Below, one piece after another: positions 34,234-45,028 of a stretch of DNA of 64,000 nt. This DNA comes from Alisma plantago-aquatica. Its lineage: Eukaryota; Streptophyta; Magnoliopsida; Alismatales; Alismataceae. The stretch covers positions 1,615,057,711 through 1,615,121,710 of the forward strand of contig OY856409.1 in NCBI GenBank assembly GCA_963693085.1. Direction: 5' to 3'. The notes under the pieces were generated by a model. It made no database searches and was not told the origin of the DNA. It saw nothing but the letters and a program-made list of their open reading frames with translations. Every line of letters starts with the position of its first letter. Position 1 is the stretch's first letter. The position numbers were made by a program, and so were the translations under genes.

Positions 34234-36991
34234 TCTATTTTGGACGACTCTCTTATCATCTTGACGCTTTGTGTAATATGAGAACCCATTTATGTCAAAC
34301 CCTTCATAAGACATAACATTTATTTTTGGTTTAAAGGTGAGGAATTTGATATTTTCAGCAATATTATATGGTGTTTGAGATGGTTGATGTAAGACTTTAT
34401 CTTCAAACCACTTAATAAATGTCTTGGTATACTCTCTAGCAAGCCACATTGAATTGTCTCGAGGATATTGTTTTTATGAAATTGGTATGTTTCATGATAT
34501 AAACACTCACTTCATCGATGTTGTGTAAAATATAAATGTGAGCTTGTTCCAACAGCTCACAGATGATTACTTTCATTCGTGCTCCTAAAGTCCCTTTTCC
34601 AGAATAGTCCTCAATATTCTTGTCATTTATAGGAGCGTCATTACCACTCATAAAGTCATTGCAAAAATTCATAAACTCTCTCTCCACTTAACCCTCAATA
34701 ATACTCCCTTCAGGCTGATAATGGTTTTGAACATCACCTTTAAAAATGCTCATGTATCGTTCAAAAGGATACATCCAATGCAAGAAAAATGGTACCAATA
34801 TTTTTACTTCCCTAGTCAAATGGATAACAAGATGTACCATGATATCAAAGAATGAAGGAGGAAAATACATCTCAAGCTAAACATAAGGTAACAACCACTT
34901 CTCTTTACAACTCATCAAAATTCTCAAGATCAATAACTTTGATGTATAGACTGTTGAAGAAGAAATAAAGTCTAGTGATTGCAAACCTTACATGCTTCGG
35001 TAGTATAGATCGAATTTCCACGAGCAATATTTGTTGCATTAGAGTGTGACAATCATGAGATTTAAGACCTATCAGCTTTATATCTTTTAATGATACCAAT
35101 CTATGGATGTTGGAAGAGTAGCCCTGTCATACCTTAACATTAACCAAGCACTCGCAAAAAGATTTCTTCTCCTTTGCAGACAACATGTAACAAGTAGGAG
35201 GTAAATATATTCTCCGATCACACTAACTAATTATGTTAATTTTTTTCTTATTTCCATTTCACATAGGTCCATTCTGGGTTTTATGACATCTTTATTCTTA
35301 CCTGGTATATTCAACATAGTACCAATGGTGATATCATAGACATTTTTCTCAACATGCATGACATCGATACAATGCCTAACTGCCAAAGAACTCCAATAAG
35401 AATGATCCCAAAATATTAACTTCTTCTTGAATAAAGATTTTTCACTTTGCGTGGGAATGGTACATTGTAATTTCTTACCAAATTCATTGACAAAGTCTTT
35501 TACTCTTTCATAAACAACCTCCCCTAGTATAGGTTTAGGGGCACTACGTTCCTCATTCCATCCATTGAACGTTTTGTGCAACCTTCGATACGGATGGAAT
35601 TTTGTAAGAAACCTTTGATGACGAAGATATACAGTTTTTCTGCCATGTTTCAGTCATATGGAATCAGTGTTCTCTTCACATATAGGGCATGCTTTGGATC
35701 TTTTTACATTGTATCCAGAGAAATTCCCATATGTTGGAAAGTCATTAATAGTGCAAAACAACATAGCATGTAAACAAAATGTCTCTCTACATGAAGCACC
35801 ATAGGTCATCACACCTTCACCCCAGAGTTTCTTTAATTCATCAATCAACGGTTCAAGATAAACATCAATATCATTTCCAGGTTGTTTAGTGCCCGATATC
35901 AACAACGACAACATAAGGTACTTTTTTTCCTACACAACCAGGGAGGAAGACTATATATAACAATTATAATAGGCCAAGTGCTATTTTGGCTGCTCAATGT
36001 GCCGTACAGATTCATCCCATTGGTACAAAGACCAAGTCTTAGATTCCTGAATGCTTCACCAAATTCAGGGTACAATAAATCAATCTTCTTCCACTGTGAG
36101 GAATCAAACACATGTCGTAGGACCCCATCATTATTTTTCTTAACCTTTGCATGACACATTAAATTCTCTACATCTATCGAATTGGCAAACAAGCATTGAA
36201 ACCATGGTATTATAGGTAGATACCACATCACCTTGGCAGGAGAGCCAGTTTTGGACTTCCCCGAAGTCATCATTTTATACCGTGACGTCCCACATTTTGG
36301 AAAATCTTTCAAATCCACATAGTACTTTTGAAATAATACACAATCATTTGGGAATGCATGTATCTTCTTAGCCTCCATTCCCATTGGGCGTAATATTTTC
36401 TTTAACTCGTATGTTGAGCTTGGAAGCTTGTTTCCTTCAAGAAGAATTTCTTTCAACAAAGACAACAATGACGTGAAGCTTTTGTCGCTCCATCTATTGT
36501 TAGCCTTCATATTATACAATCTCAACACAGAGCTCAGCTTCATAAACTTATTACAACCTGTGTATAATGGTCTCTCAGCATCAGGCATAGAGTTCTTAAA
36601 CAAGCAAGGTGGATTGGTATACTCTACCCCCACAATTATCCAGCATCAGATTAATGATGTCTATCAAAATTGGTTCGTCCACATCTACGTCATCGGCGGA
36701 AATTTCTTGATCAACACAAGAACTTATATTGACATCTACAAATCTTAGATTTGAAATCTCTCCATGCCAGTACCATTCTGTATAGCCTTGTACAATCCCA
36801 TTGCACATGCCATTAATTTTGATTTCGTCACCAGTGTTGACTTTCAAGTTATTACCGCAATGCTTACATGGACAATAGAACCTATCTCCAGGTTGTTTCC
36901 TATGTTCCTCCGCAAATCTAACTAACTGATCAAGATCAGAAATAAACTCTGGGGTGCAATGATTTGGAATGGACATCCATGATCTATCCAT
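34234..36991 (-). pseudogene. CACTA TNP2 transposase, N-terminal and catalytic region (broken)
   Basis: The gene starts at ATG 36991 with MDRSWMSIPNHCTPEF, the usual start of TNP2 proteins. The transposase-associated domain follows with the CPCKHCGNN cysteine motif and YTEWYWHGE. After a shift near 36625 come PLYTGCNKF, RWSDKSFTSLLSLLKEIL, IHAFPNDCVLF, VLRHVFDSSQWKKID and RLGLCTNGMNLYG. Then come ISGTKQPGNDIDVYLEPLID and TINDFPTYGNFSG (35654-35914), RHCIDVMHVEKNVYD (35231-35581), and HLVIHLTREVKILVPFFLHW with MYPFERYM (34688-34870). The protein then breaks at the Tekay insertion after RVVQN. These are the DDE-type CACTA transposase motifs in order. At least five frame changes or stops disable it. 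Confidence 0.93.
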
Positions 36992-37068
36992 TCTATGATC
37001 ATAGAGAAAACAAGTATTAGGGTTTAGGGTTTACATATTAAGTTAAGGATTTACATATAGATTAAGGT
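36992..37068 (-). other. Leader between TNP2 start and subterminal repeats
   Basis: A short AT-rich stretch upstream of the transposase ATG with TTAGGGTTTAGGGTTT. It would contain the 5' untranslated region. No TATA box is convincing. Confidence 0.4.
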
Positions 37069-37523
37069 ATATAACAACCGACGTCCAATTTACATATAGA
37101 TTAAGGCCTAAACATCTTTAGCGTCGGTTGTTTGCAACAACCGACGTCCAATTGGACGATATTTTCATGAAAATGTTTGGCGGGAACCACCTTCAGTGTC
37201 GGTTATACAAGGATAACCGACGCTGAAAGTGACATTTTCGGCGCAAATTTTCATCGCACATAGGCGTCGGTTTTCTAGGTATATAACCGACGCTGACAAT
37301 GACACTATTTTTTTTTATCGAAAAATGGATTTCGAGGGCGACTTTAAGCGTCGGTTTTTTATAAACAACCGACGCTTAATACAAAGCGGTACCCGTGTCT
37401 GGCTGGTCTTCGAATATAGACGTCGGTTTGCTTAAACAACCGACGCCTTATATGATAGGCGTCGGTTTTCCTTAATAACCGACGCCCAGAAAAGCGACAC
37501 TGAATGCTATTTCTGTAGTAGTG
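37069..37523 (-). repeat. Terminal inverted repeat and subterminal GGCGTCGGTT array
   Basis: At least 13 copies of (A/G)GCGTCGGTT or its inverse AACCGACGC/T alternate in orientation between 37075 and 37490, so neighbouring copies can pair as hairpins (for example 37263/37284 and 37456/37477). The end reads CACTACTACAGAAATAGC inward. Such arrays are the binding region for the CACTA TNPA protein. The flanking GTA at 37524-37526 would be the 3-bp target duplication. Confidence 0.9.
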
Positions 37524-37526
37524 GTA

Positions 37527-38560
37527 GCATCTATCTCATTCTGGAAGACCTAATCTCACTAGTAAGTGTATAATGTGTATTTGCTTTTCAAGAAAATTTC
37601 GGTAGCATTTCTACGTAGTTCTCCAAGTACACTGATGTACATGGGTGAATGCCCACCAACATATGTACTTAGAGAACGAATGGGGAAGTGTTGATAAAAC
37701 ATCATGAAAACCAAACATACATTATACACTTACATCCTAAGTGAGATTAAGTGTTCAAGAACAGTCCCAAACCGGGGACTATCCAAGATTTACTCCTAAT
37801 GAGTACATTTCAAATAGGTTTCTAGGCCGATAAAATACGTGTATGTTGTCATTCCTATACCTATGATCCTAGTTTCATCATTCATATCCTAGGTTTTATG
37901 TAACATCATTTAATTCAATTCATTCTTCCATTTGGATTAGTTACTCAACAGAGAAAGCAAACATTAATATTAATTAAGAGAACTAGATTAGACACCTTAA
38001 TTTGAGTTGATTTACAACAACAACATATGGTAGTCTGAATCATACCCTAGTCTAGGTACCATATTTGATAACATTAATTTCAACATCTCCAAATGTACAT
38101 GCATGTTCATCATCAAGGAATAAATTATTTATGACCTTGGGAGGGAGAGATGACCTAAGGTAAACTATAAATTAAGGTTAACAAATTAGAAGACAAATTA
38201 CACTAACTAAGATATAGAAATCCTAATTATATAATGCTAATCAATGCAAGAGAAATAAATAACTAACCATAAAAAAGTGATTCACTTTCAATAAGGTAAC
38301 TACAATATTGGGTTGCTATTTCGGGGATATGTAACCTTAACCATGTTTAAGGGCCATATTCATGAACATACATCCAACAATTAAGCTATGAAACAAAATA
38401 ACGAGTAATGTATACTATGAATCATATCCTATTAGTTGTCTACGGGTCACATGGTGTAAGAGAGTCTCTTACCTAGTAGTAGGGGAAATAGTAGGTGCCT
38501 AATCTCACTAGTAGAAGCTCCGACCTAAGCTCACTAGGTACGAAATCCTTAAGGTCCAAG
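37527..38560. other. Non-coding leader/intron region of the older CACTA
   Basis: No open frame of note. An imperfect inverted repeat joins TAATCTCACTAGTAAGTGTA (from 37552) with TACACTTACAT..GTGAGATTA (37720-37751), with about 140 bp between the arms. Part of it (TTTCGGTAGCATTTCTACG) is a sequence type I associate with CACTA 5' leader regions; that is from memory of the family and not checked. Confidence 0.4.
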
Positions 38561-38734
38561 GTCGGCAGTAGGGGAAGCAGGCACGATAGTAGTAGGGGAA
38601 GCAGGTGACAGATAGTTCAGGCACCCAAGGTCCGACATCCTCCCAGAGTGAGTGGCGATAGCGGAGCAGCTCCAGTTGGTGAGGAGTAGCTCCTCAGCAA
38701 TAGAATCAGAGGAAGCTGCAGAACTGCCGGTGAG

Positions 38735-38856
38735 GAAGAGTGGAGGTCCCAATGGCACTGGCAAGTGGAGGAAGACCAACGGCAGTGGTGAGTGGAGGAA
38801 GACCAACGACAATGGCGGTGGTAGTAGTGAGTGGAGGAAGACCAACAGAATCACCT
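38735..38856 (+). repeat. GTGGAGGAAGACCAAC repeats
   Basis: Three near-exact copies of AGTGGAGGAAGACCAAC, spaced 29-40 bp, with GGCAGTGG/GGCGGTGG between them. They lie in a GC-rich pocket of the older CACTA. In one frame they encode EWRKTN units, but there is no sign of a real gene. Confidence 0.75.
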
Positions 38857-39259
38857 GAATCACAGAGACCTAGTGAAATCGTAATGAAAAAGATAATGGG
38901 AAAGAGTCTATTTCATACGGGTGCTAGTAAGCTTTCCATAGTCATCGGTTGTTTAAAAAAACTGACAACTAAGTGCAAATCAAAAAAAAATTGCACTCAG
39001 TTAGGGTTTTAGTCGTGGGTTCCTAGTGATAAACACTGATATCCATTTACATATATGAAACAAAAAATTTTGTCTGGTGTCAGGACCATAGTTGTCGATT
39101 ATGGAACAAAAACTGACGATGAAGGCTTAAATTAGAGGGAAATATTTTCACGGGGGACAAGGCGTGAAAACAACTAGTCATCATTTGTTTGTAAAAAATC
39201 GATGCCATAGGCCCATCCCCTTAAAAATATTGTCTCATGAAGGGTGATTAGTCGTCGGC

Positions 39260-39505
39260 TATATTATGTCGTCTCACACCAAGTTCTCGAAAATGCTATT
39301 GTGAGGATCCAGGACCGATTTCATGACAATGTCCTCTCACAACAAATTTATGAAAATGCATTAGATAATACCAATGGAAAATATCATGACAATGTCATCT
39401 ATAGTAATTCCCCCAAAATGCATCTGTGATGAGCCACAACCCATATCATGATAGTGTCCTCTCATAGTAAGTCCATGAAAATGCATATGGGTTGTGGCTC
39501 CCATA
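39260..39505 (+). repeat. About 62-bp tandem repeat with a palindrome in the older CACTA end
   Basis: Four degenerate units share ATCATGACAATGTCCTCTCA and GAAAATGCAT. The last is flanked by GAGCCACAACCCATAT (from 39432) and its inverse ATATGGGTTGTGGCTC (39486-39501), giving a hairpin. They sit in the subterminal zone of the element. Confidence 0.7.
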
Positions 39506-39860
39506 GTGTCCTCTCACATTTATAGAGCCGACGACTAATGAGAGGATAAGTTTTTCCACAGGGACATGGCGTGAAACATTTATCGTTGATTTTAGCAAAA
39601 ATCGGCGTCATTCTGAAAATTTTGGAGGCAATTATTTTCCCCTAAAATATTGTATTCGCGGGTAACTTTAGATGTTAGTTTCCTTGACAGTAAACTGAGA
39701 TTAAAGTAAAAGAGGCACCTGGGTCTTTTTCTTAATCGGTAGGACTTCACATACGGTGACGATTGTTGTATAGAATTGACGTCGTTGTGGCTTGGTGTCG
39801 GTTTATTTTGTGTAACCGACGCCATAAAATGTGACGTTATAGGTCATTTCTGACCTAGTG

Positions 39861-40626
39861 ATTGCACTAATTCAACTAGTAGTGGGAAGTTGAAGTTGTT
39901 GTGTCTTTGAATGTGTGTCTATAGATGGCATCCCATATATGGTGTAGCTAGGAGGATAAGTATGTTTCTCAAGAGGAACTTGCCATAGAAGGTTAGGATG
40001 TTAATCACAAGTTAGGGAATGAGGCATATCCTGAGTATCCTACCATCTTGTTTGTTGAATTCATAATGCTAGGAAAGTTTCTAATATTGTTTTCTTTTGG
40101 AAATCATCATGTAGGTACAGATAGAATTAAGGGAGAGCTTCTCCCTACTGTGAAGTTTTGTGATGCACCAGAGCATGATGTGGACGAATGCTCATCATTA
40201 GATAATTTGAGTGGGTAATGAGTTATAGCTTTGAACCTTTGTCCTTTGTTATTTCTCTTTAGCTTCCAAAATCAGATTGAGCTTTGGTAACTTTATGTCA
40301 TGGTGTTGAAGCTTTACTTCAAATTTAGAAACTCAGGGTCGTGAATGTTTATTTGAAGGGGTTTTGGTATCACTTGGGGCTTTTGTATGACAAGCTAGTT
40401 ATTGAGGAGTTGGAGTTGTTAGAGAAGATTGTCTTCATGAGATTTTTTTGTATGATTGTATCTAGGACTACGTAATTGGGCACTTGTACCTAAAAACTAG
40501 CACTTTTCATTTTGTTTTTGATGAGTTGGCCATAACCCCTAGTGAGTTTACTTGATTCATTAGGTTGGATTTTAGTGGAATCCCTATTCATGGCTTTCTA
40601 GATAAGTGTCCTTGTGGAAGGGGCTA
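39861..40626. other. Non-coding DNA between the CACTA end and the old gypsy element
   Basis: I see no gene, LTR border or repeat of note, apart from CACTAATTCAACTAGTAGTG at 39866-39885, which looks like two CACTA ends close together but is too short to interpret. Confidence 0.4.
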
Positions 40627-42124
40627 TTGTTAAATGCATATTTGTCCATTTTATTTGCATGTTTTAGACCATTATTTATGAGCATTCTGTTGATTATTCT
40701 CTAGTTTAAGAATTAATCTTAGTCTAGATTTTCTCTCATTAATTGGAGATTTTACTATATTTTCTTGGGTTTTTATAGACAAATGTCCCAATAACATCTG
40801 CCTCCCAAACCTTCTAGTCGATCAACTGAGACACCAACTTGATTGACTCATATGGAAGAATTGGTCTCCTTCAAAAAGCCCAATGATTGACTGACATCCT
40901 AATCAATCGAATTGCTAGAAAAACTTAATCAAAGTCAAAATCGAGAAGGCTCATTATTGTAGACCAATTGACTGGTTGATCACCAACCAGTCGGCTGGCC
41001 TACCTTCGGGCCAAAGTAAACATTAAAGTCAATTGACCAACTAGACTTGCAGTTGACTGATTGATGTCACGAGCCAAGTCTCTGCAGCTGTAGCCATGAG
41101 CCATTTTTTGGTCAAGATCCCATTCCCCTTGTATAAAAGGAGGGAATTTCCAAGAAAAAAGACATCTTATATTCTATCACCCCAGAGCCTCCACTAGGTT
41201 CACAAGGCTAGAAGGGAAGGGAGGAGTCGTCATCTTCCTTGCGGAAGATACCATCTTGTTTCCAGATCCGGTAACATGACTCTCCCCATTCTTATATGTT
41301 CCTATGTGCTTATGCTTGTCATGTCTAAATAGTTTCTCTATTAGGGAATGGAGGGTATCCCCATAAGCATTTATTTACTCTAGTTTTATTTGACTCCAAC
41401 ATGTTATTAATTAAATGTTCTTTCTTCTAAATAATTATACTCATTCTTGTTTGGAATTATTATATATCTTGTTGAGTGATGAGATGTGGATCTCAAAATT
41501 GTATGAAATCATGGACTTTTGATGCAATCAACTGATAAAGTTCCATGATCAACCTATTCATTTTATCATGTCTTTTATAATTTGTGGTGATGAAATAATA
41601 TGATCCATGAGTTGGAACACCGATTGAAGATCATGAGTTCTTGACGAAGTCTCTAGCTAGACTTACTAGATGGTTGAAAAATGATCCTCGGGCAGTGATA
41701 AATAGCCAGGTTTGAGAGAAGTGAGACCCTTGCTAGATTTGTCTTTTGAAATGACATAAATATGCATAAATCCTAATTTAATAAATTAAATTAAGAAGTT
41801 AATTTGGTTAGGGTATGAAAGTGGTCTATGGTGATAATTCCTAAGACCCCTAGTATCTCTTAACATTTTAGTTAAAACCCAACTTAAGTAGTTTTACTTA
41901 TGCAATTTCCATTCTTGCCTTAGTTTAATATCTCTCTAAACTAGATCTTAAATATTAGTCATAGAAATTGATTCAAACTTAAAACTATTAAAAATTGTGT
42001 CCCATGGGATCAATACATTTCTATATGAAAGCCAAGTCCCTTGTTAGCTAGTGAGTTCATAGTCGTTAAAAGTTTAAACTCTATGGATAATTTCTTTAAT
42101 TTGTTGTGTTGACAACACACATCA
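40627..42124 (+). repeat. 5' LTR of the old gypsy element
   Basis: Starts TGTTAAATGCATATTTGTCC and ends ACACATCA. It contains a TATA box at 41132-41138 preceded by CCCCTT. Repeated GTCGATCAACTGA / CAATTGACTGGTTGATC type motifs occur between 40820 and 41065. Confidence 0.75.
41132..41138 (+). promoter_or_regulatory. TATA box in the old gypsy LTR
   Basis: TATAAAA in the context CCCCTTGTATAAAAGGAGGG, + strand, in the expected place for the core promoter of the 5' LTR. Confidence 0.5.
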
Positions 42125-42129
42125 AATTT

Positions 42130-42147
42130 TGGTGTTGTTATCGAGGA
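42130..42147 (+). other. Primer-binding site (tRNA-Asp type), decayed
   Basis: TGGTGTTGTTATCGAGGA differs from TGGCGCCGTTGCCGGGGA by C-to-T and G-to-A changes only, the pattern of methylated-cytosine decay. It starts 5 bp after the LTR end. Confidence 0.75.
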
Positions 42148-42803
42148 CGACGGATTTTCTTTCGAACCCATTACTTCGAATATTAGGATTTATTTTTTCT
42201 AGTTGGTTTTTATACTTTTAGTTTGTTTTTATAATTTTAGTTTGTTTACATTTTCCTTTTTTGTAATTTTTATTTTTGTTTTACAATTTCTTTAGGTCTA
42301 GATTTTCCTTTCTATTTATATTTTTCTAAACCTCCGTTTGTTCCCTTACAAAAATCATCACTTTTCTCCTTGATCCTATGAAATTCTTTCAAATAGATGA
42401 GGTAGAAATTCAACACAGGGTGGATTAGACTATTACAGTAGAGATAGATAGATTTCTTACAAAGTCCAAGGTTGCCATGTGAATGGAATTTTGGGCATCT
42501 CGAGCAACATCTACATTGGGCTACGATCAATAATATTACACTTGTAGTAAGTGTATGGTTACCTATATGAGGAAACTTATGAGCTAATATTCCACAGAAA
42601 AAGGGTTGTTGATTGGTTGGATTGAAGAATATCCAAGCAACCTAAGGCTCTACCACCCTTCCCTATTTTAAGGCTAGATCCAAACCTTTACAATGATCAA
42701 CCAACTTTAGATGAACTCATTTTGTATAATGTACCATTTCCCTCACTTTATGAGTTGGTGGATTCTTTTGAAGAAAGTATTTCTTTTTCAATTTTATAAA
42801 ACT
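42148..42803 (+). other. Decayed leader and interior of the old gypsy
   Basis: AT-rich, T-homopolymer-rich leader (42160-42310) followed by sequence without a usable frame. The reading is interrupted at 42803 by the probable solo LTR and appears to resume at 45029. Confidence 0.45.
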
Positions 42804-45028
42804 TGATGGACACACTTCTAAGCAAATCTTCAAGTGCACGTGCTTGGGAGTAGTATAGGAGTGGTTATTTGGGTTCAAACCCAAGGGAGAGGGGGCAATA
42901 GATCTAGGTTATTTTGACTGGGTTCTTACGCAGAGTCTATGGTTGAAGGATTTGAAGTTGGTTTTGTTAACTACATTAAGGGTGAACAGGCAAACAATTA
43001 AAGAGAGCAAAGAGAACAATAAAAATCTAAATTAACCCTAGACCATTTAACTCTAAAGATAAAGAAAAGAAACTAAGTAATGGAAGGAGAAAATTACACT
43101 ACAACAAGCAATGCAAGATTCTAACACTACACTAAATTCGAATATAGTAGTAATGGCAATTAAAGACCTAAACTAGTAAGAACAAGGCAAGATCAAGGCA
43201 ATGGACTAATTAAGAAAGTCAGTAGCTAAACAAGTAAACACTAGCTAAGCAAGAAGACAATTAGGGTTTTAGATAATTACAGAAAGTGTTCGTTGTTTGG
43301 GGATATACTTTTCAATTGAGTTGGGGGTAATAACATGTAACATTACTCTTTCATTTAGATTATGTAACCAAACAACAAGATAGATGCTAAAGAATTGCCT
43401 TAAATTGATAATTGGACATGTATGGGGTAGGGTGTGTATAGGGAAACTAGTACCTATCACCTCTTATCCATCTTTGCGAGGCTCACTTGGAATAGGGTTT
43501 AAGTGGAATTATATTAGGATATCATCAAGTTTGGGTGTCTAGCATAGAAGATCCTAGGGAAATTGGGGTGTGAGGGTAGTAATGTAAGGTCAAAATGAGG
43601 TTTTGGATCTCACATCGTCTACCATATAACCTTTCATAGCTCCAAGACAATTACACTAAATGCTTCTAAACTAGCTACTTAGTTCTATCACCTAGGTGTA
43701 GGAGAGTTGATTAGCATGTAGTAAGGTGAAAAACTATCAAGGGATCCACTTATTGGGCCAAGGAGTAAATCCCAAATTAGCTGCATATAAGCAATTTCCC
43801 TAGATCTAGGTGATTTGCAAGTAAAAACCAACAAGAAATAATGGGAAATGAAATGAAAGTAGTACGTAATTGTTAGCAACCAAATTACAATGTTTACATA
43901 TCATTTTCCACCGACATTGTATCAAAGTAACATTTTTGACCTCAAACAACCCACCTAGGGGGGGGCACTAGCTACTCATAACAAAGGAAAATACAAAAAA
44001 TGGAGAAAGAAGAATGAGTAGAGGAATGGAAAACCATGGTTGCTCAATGGAGACTCCTCCTTCTCACCTCCTAGTAGAAACATCTAAAGCACCTCCCTCC
44101 CCTAACATGTGATGAGATGGAAAGTGGCCAAAAACCCTTAAAGAAGGGTTTTGGGGTGGAAGATAATGGAATACAAGTCAAATGGAGTAGTGGGTGGACT
44201 GGATGGATGATAGGAGGCTAAGATAGGATGAAAGGTAGATAACCTCATGCTCCAGCCACCACCTAAGTATATATAGGTGGTAGGAAATAACTATATTAAG
44301 TGGGGGTACAATGGGTATATCAGTGTAAAAAGTGTATAGGGTTCCTAACCAGCATAGCCATGTTGTGCACCATGATTGTGCTAGAAGGGGTGCACCATGG
44401 TCTTGCTGGGGTGGAACAGTCAAGGTGAGAAAATGGAAATGGGATTTGAAGGTTGGGAAGCACGATCGTGGTCGGTAAGTGCCCACATGGGCATGTTGTG
44501 GTGCACAACCATTTTAGAGGAGGAAGTGTTGGTCGTTTTAAGGAACACTGACATGCTAGATCCTAGGCACCATGGTTGTAGCAGGTTGTACGATCATGTT
44601 GGGTCCTTTTTGGTGCAGCCATGGTAGCTTGCACGGTAGTCCTACTGAGGTTATCTTCAGCTACTTTGATACCATGGCCATTCTGAAGCACCACGACTGT
44701 GTTGGGGTCTTCTAAGGCACTTTGATATTAAAGTTTGGATTTCCATGGACTTATTTTCTTGACTTGACTCATAGCCACTAGGGGTAGGTTTGGGAAACTC
44801 TTGGACCTTCCTTAGAATCCTCCAATGATGAAGGAACCTTTAGATCACCCTCCTTCTCTCCCATCCCTCCAAAAGCATGTCCAAGTACCTGAAAACATGC
44901 AAAGCATGTCCATAAGTGCATTTGATAGTAATATGCAAATTAAGGGAAATGACATGCGTTCTAACAAGTTTAGATGTGATTAAAGTGCAAAAGGACACAA
45001 TATGAAGCCCTAAAATAGGGTTGCATCA
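42804..45028 (-). repeat. Probable solo LTR (about 2.2 kb)
   Basis: The segment begins TGATGGACAC and ends GGTTGCATCA, so it has TGATG...CATCA ends. It carries GCACGTGCTTGGGAGTAGTA and GGGTTCAAACCCAAGGGAGA near 42835-42890, of the kind found at the inner end of plant gypsy LTRs. A TATA box on the - strand lies at 44268-44275. No primer site, purine tract or coding sequence is present. I cannot find a matching 5-bp duplication (AAACT and CTTTC flank it), so the border assignment is tentative. Confidence 0.45.
44268..44275 (-). promoter_or_regulatory. TATA box in probable solo LTR
   Basis: TATATATA between CCACC and CTTAGG on the - strand, consistent with a - strand LTR promoter. Confidence 0.4.

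Larger units (their letters stand above)
21198..37523 (-). mobile_element. CACTA (En/Spm) transposon with transposase genes, split by a Tekay element
   Basis: The right terminus at 37523 reads CACTACTACAGAAATAGC on the - strand, a typical CACTA inverted repeat, backed by about 450 bp of inverted GGCGTCGGTT repeats. Inward on the - strand come a TNP2-type transposase (36991 leftward) and then a second gene of the Ptta/En/Spm transposase type (21198-22865). The transposon is interrupted by the Tekay retrotransposon 23315-34233 and, at its left, by the LARD at 21198. Its left terminus is not in the window. All coding parts carry frameshifts or stops. Confidence 0.9.
37527..39860 (-). mobile_element. 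Right end of an older CACTA element
   Basis: The right terminus at 39860 reads CACTAGGTCAGAAATGACC on the - strand. Close inside is a pair of the same GGCGTCGGTTA / AACCGACACC subterminal motifs as in the CACTA at 37069-37523, and further inside (38930-39640) are decayed ones. The segment 37527-38560 looks like the untranslated leader or intron region of such elements, with a long inverted pair (37551-37582 against 37715-37751). The rest of this element would lie beyond the younger CACTA inserted at 37523. No coding sequence is recognised. Confidence 0.72.

Noticed and set aside
37060..37500. CRISPR-like spacing of repeats
   Set aside because: Repeats alternate in orientation, are about 10 bp, and lie next to a CACTA terminus. 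This is plant DNA, so a CRISPR array is excluded.
38652..39012. Possible protein with EWRKTN repeats
   Set aside because: The frame is short, made by a DNA repeat in the subterminal part of a CACTA element, and lacks any gene context.
39866..39885. Tiny CACTA...TAGTG element
   Set aside because: Only 20 bp, without inverted repeats beyond the five-base ends. It may be chance or overlapping footprints.
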